Of a stretch of DNA of 7,194 nucleotides, positions 6,634-7,194 are shown piece after piece. A program made the translations under genes and the position numbers. The first letter of the stretch is position 1, and each line of letters begins with the position of its first letter. The notes below the pieces were generated by a model. That model saw only the letters and a program-made list of their open reading frames with translations, made no database searches and was not told the origin of the DNA. The DNA comes from JBDNIO01 sp041688215 (GTDB lineage Bacteria; Pseudomonadota; Gammaproteobacteria; Nevskiales; Salinisphaeraceae): NCBI GenBank assembly GCA_041688215.1, contig JBDNIO010000015.1, positions 1 to 7,194 of the forward strand, written 5' to 3'.

Positions 6634-6918
6634 ATGATTACCGGATTTGTTGCACTGTATATCTTCATGCTCGCCGCCTTTACCGGCTACGAAATTATCG
6701 GCCGAGTTCCGGCGATTCTGCATACGCCGCTTATGTCCGGCTCCAACTTCGTGCACGGCATCGTGCTGGTTGGTGCCATGGTAGCGCTGGGCCATGCCGA
6801 GGGTTTCTGGCAGGTGCTTATTGGATTTATCGGTGTAGTCCTGGCTGCGGGTAACGCCGTCGGCGGTTATGTGGTAACCGAACGCATGCTGGAAATGTTT
6901 AAGACTTCTAAGGATTAA
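6634..6918 (+). CDS. pntAB: NAD(P) transhydrogenase subunit alpha, part 2 (PntAB)
   Basis: This 94-residue integral membrane protein is the alpha-side part of transhydrogenase domain II, which with PntB forms the proton channel in the inner membrane. Three hydrophobic segments are visible at about 2-20, 37-53 and 57-80. The signature TPLMSGSNFVHGIVLVGAM (31-49) corresponds to the family's TPLMSVTNAISGI region. GNAVGGYVVTERMLEMF (73-89) corresponds to the conserved N.FGGF.VT.RML.MF end. A short charged tail (KTSKD) follows. The SGSNFVHG variant differs from the E. coli-type SVTNAISG, but I consider it within family variation. The protein is shorter than R. rubrum PntAB (about 139) but contains the full conserved core. 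It is in an operon with pntAA. The usual third gene, pntB, is not seen in the 276 nt that follow. Confidence 0.93.
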   Translation: MITGFVALYIFMLAAFTGYEIIGRVPAILHTPLMSGSNFVHGIVLVGAMVALGHAEGFWQVLIGFIGVVLAAGNAVGGYVVTERMLEMFKTSKD

Positions 6919-6925
6919 TTTTATT

Positions 6926-7032
6926 AACCACAAAGAACACGAAGAACACAAAGTAAGCGCCAGCGGACCGATGAAGTTTTACTCTTCCTTTGTGTTCTTT
7001 GTGTTCTTTGTGTTCTTTGTGCCTTCGTGGTT
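6926..7032. repeat. 9-bp-periodic inverted repeat element
   Basis: The right arm is a tandem array: CTTTGTGTT three times (6988-7014), then CTTTGTGCC (7015-7023) and TTCGTGGTT (7024-7032). The left arm carries the complementary units AACCACAAAG (6926-6935), AACACGAAG (6936-6944) and AACACAAAG (6945-6953). The loop is 34 nt (6954-6987). The arms are unequal, three units against five. I recall similar CACGAAG/CACAAAG dispersed intergenic repeats in many environmental proteobacteria; that was not checked here. The outer ends AACCA/TGGTT are complementary, as expected of a mobile palindromic unit or a large transcript hairpin. Confidence 0.9.
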
Positions 7033-7041
7033 TTTCTTTTT
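6988..7041 (+). terminator. Possible terminator formed by the repeat arm and T tract
   Basis: The right arm of the inverted repeat is followed directly by TTTTTCTTTTT (7031-7041), so a transcript leaving pntAB could fold into a long hairpin ending in U residues. The stem is AT-rich and its loop long, so termination strength is uncertain. Confidence 0.4.
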
Positions 7042-7082
7042 AAGCGGAATAAACAATGTACGCGGCCTATCAACCAGACAGG

Positions 7083-7172
7083 CTAGCTAGTACCCATCCA
7101 TAAACGGACATATTTTTCAGATTGATCGTAACACTCTGCCCTGTTTTCATCGCAGCCACACATACAATGCAT
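7083..7172 (-). CDS. Possible 29-residue cysteine-rich small protein
   Basis: A minus-strand frame runs from the ATG at 7172 to the TAG at 7083-7085. It begins MHCMCGCDENRAECYD and ends KYVRLWMGTS. In-frame stops lie just upstream, so it is not the tail of a longer gene. The Cys spacing (3, 5, 7, 14) could bind a metal, but no family is recognised. AAAGG lies just before the first ATG, and 10 nt before a second ATG (codon 4), so initiation at codon 4 is possible. It would converge on pntAB, with the repeat between them. At this length a chance frame is quite possible. Confidence 0.3.
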   Translation of the reverse strand: MHCMCGCDENRAECYDQSEKYVRLWMGTS

Positions 7173-7194
7173 GCCTTTTACGGGTTACCGTCAA

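Larger units (their letters stand above)
6919..7194. other. Region downstream of pntAB without pntB start
   Basis: These 276 nt up to the window edge hold the 9-bp-periodic inverted repeat (6926-7032), a T-rich tract (7031-7041) and a possible short minus-strand ORF (7083-7172). The only plus-strand ATG frame after the repeat that I checked, at 7055, stops after 15 codons. No sequence resembling the PntB N-terminus is present. Confidence 0.7.

Noticed and set aside
6926..7032. CRISPR array reading of the tandem repeat
   Set aside because: The units are 9 bp with no spacers between them and form an inverted pair; this does not match a CRISPR repeat-spacer structure.

Overview
The window looks like ordinary chromosome from a moderately GC-rich proteobacterium, most likely a gammaproteobacterium. 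The evidence is the mix of a MalT-type LuxR regulator, a YniA-like fructosamine kinase, an ExoIX/Pol I-type 5'-3' exonuclease, and a proton-translocating transhydrogenase whose alpha subunit is split into PntAA and PntAB. The taxonomic call is inference; there is no rRNA or marker gene. I see no transposase, integrase, tRNA, CRISPR array or phage gene.

Layout: (1) 13-2718 (+) is a large MalT-like ATP-dependent transcriptional regulator, possibly cut at its 5' end by the window. (2) 2719-2851 is a short convergent gap. (3) 4416-2852 (-) is a two-gene operon: a short 5'-3' exonuclease followed by a fructosamine/ketosamine-3-kinase, joined by a 4-nt ATGA overlap. (4) 4417-4472 is a 56-nt divergent intergenic region carrying a perfect 6+1+6 palindrome. 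(5) 4473-5228 (+) is a secreted DUF4412-like protein of unknown function. (6) 5229-5390 is a leader with imperfect inverted repeats. (7) 5391-6575 and 6634-6918 (+) are pntAA and pntAB, separated by a 58-nt gap with a 7-bp hairpin. (8) 6919-7194 contains a 9-bp-periodic inverted repeat, a T-rich tract and a possible 29-codon cysteine-rich ORF on the minus strand. No start of pntB is visible.

How the genes relate: only two groupings are supported. PntAA and PntAB would together form the alpha part of the membrane transhydrogenase (hydride transfer from NADH to NADP+ driven by proton entry) and need a PntB not seen here. The exonuclease and kinase genes are translationally coupled, but a shared pathway is not established. 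The regulator and the secreted protein have no evident partner in the window. I find no convincing new multi-gene system. The points most worth checking are the C-terminally short exonuclease fused in an operon to the kinase, the missing pntB behind a repeat element, and the small Cys-rich ORF.
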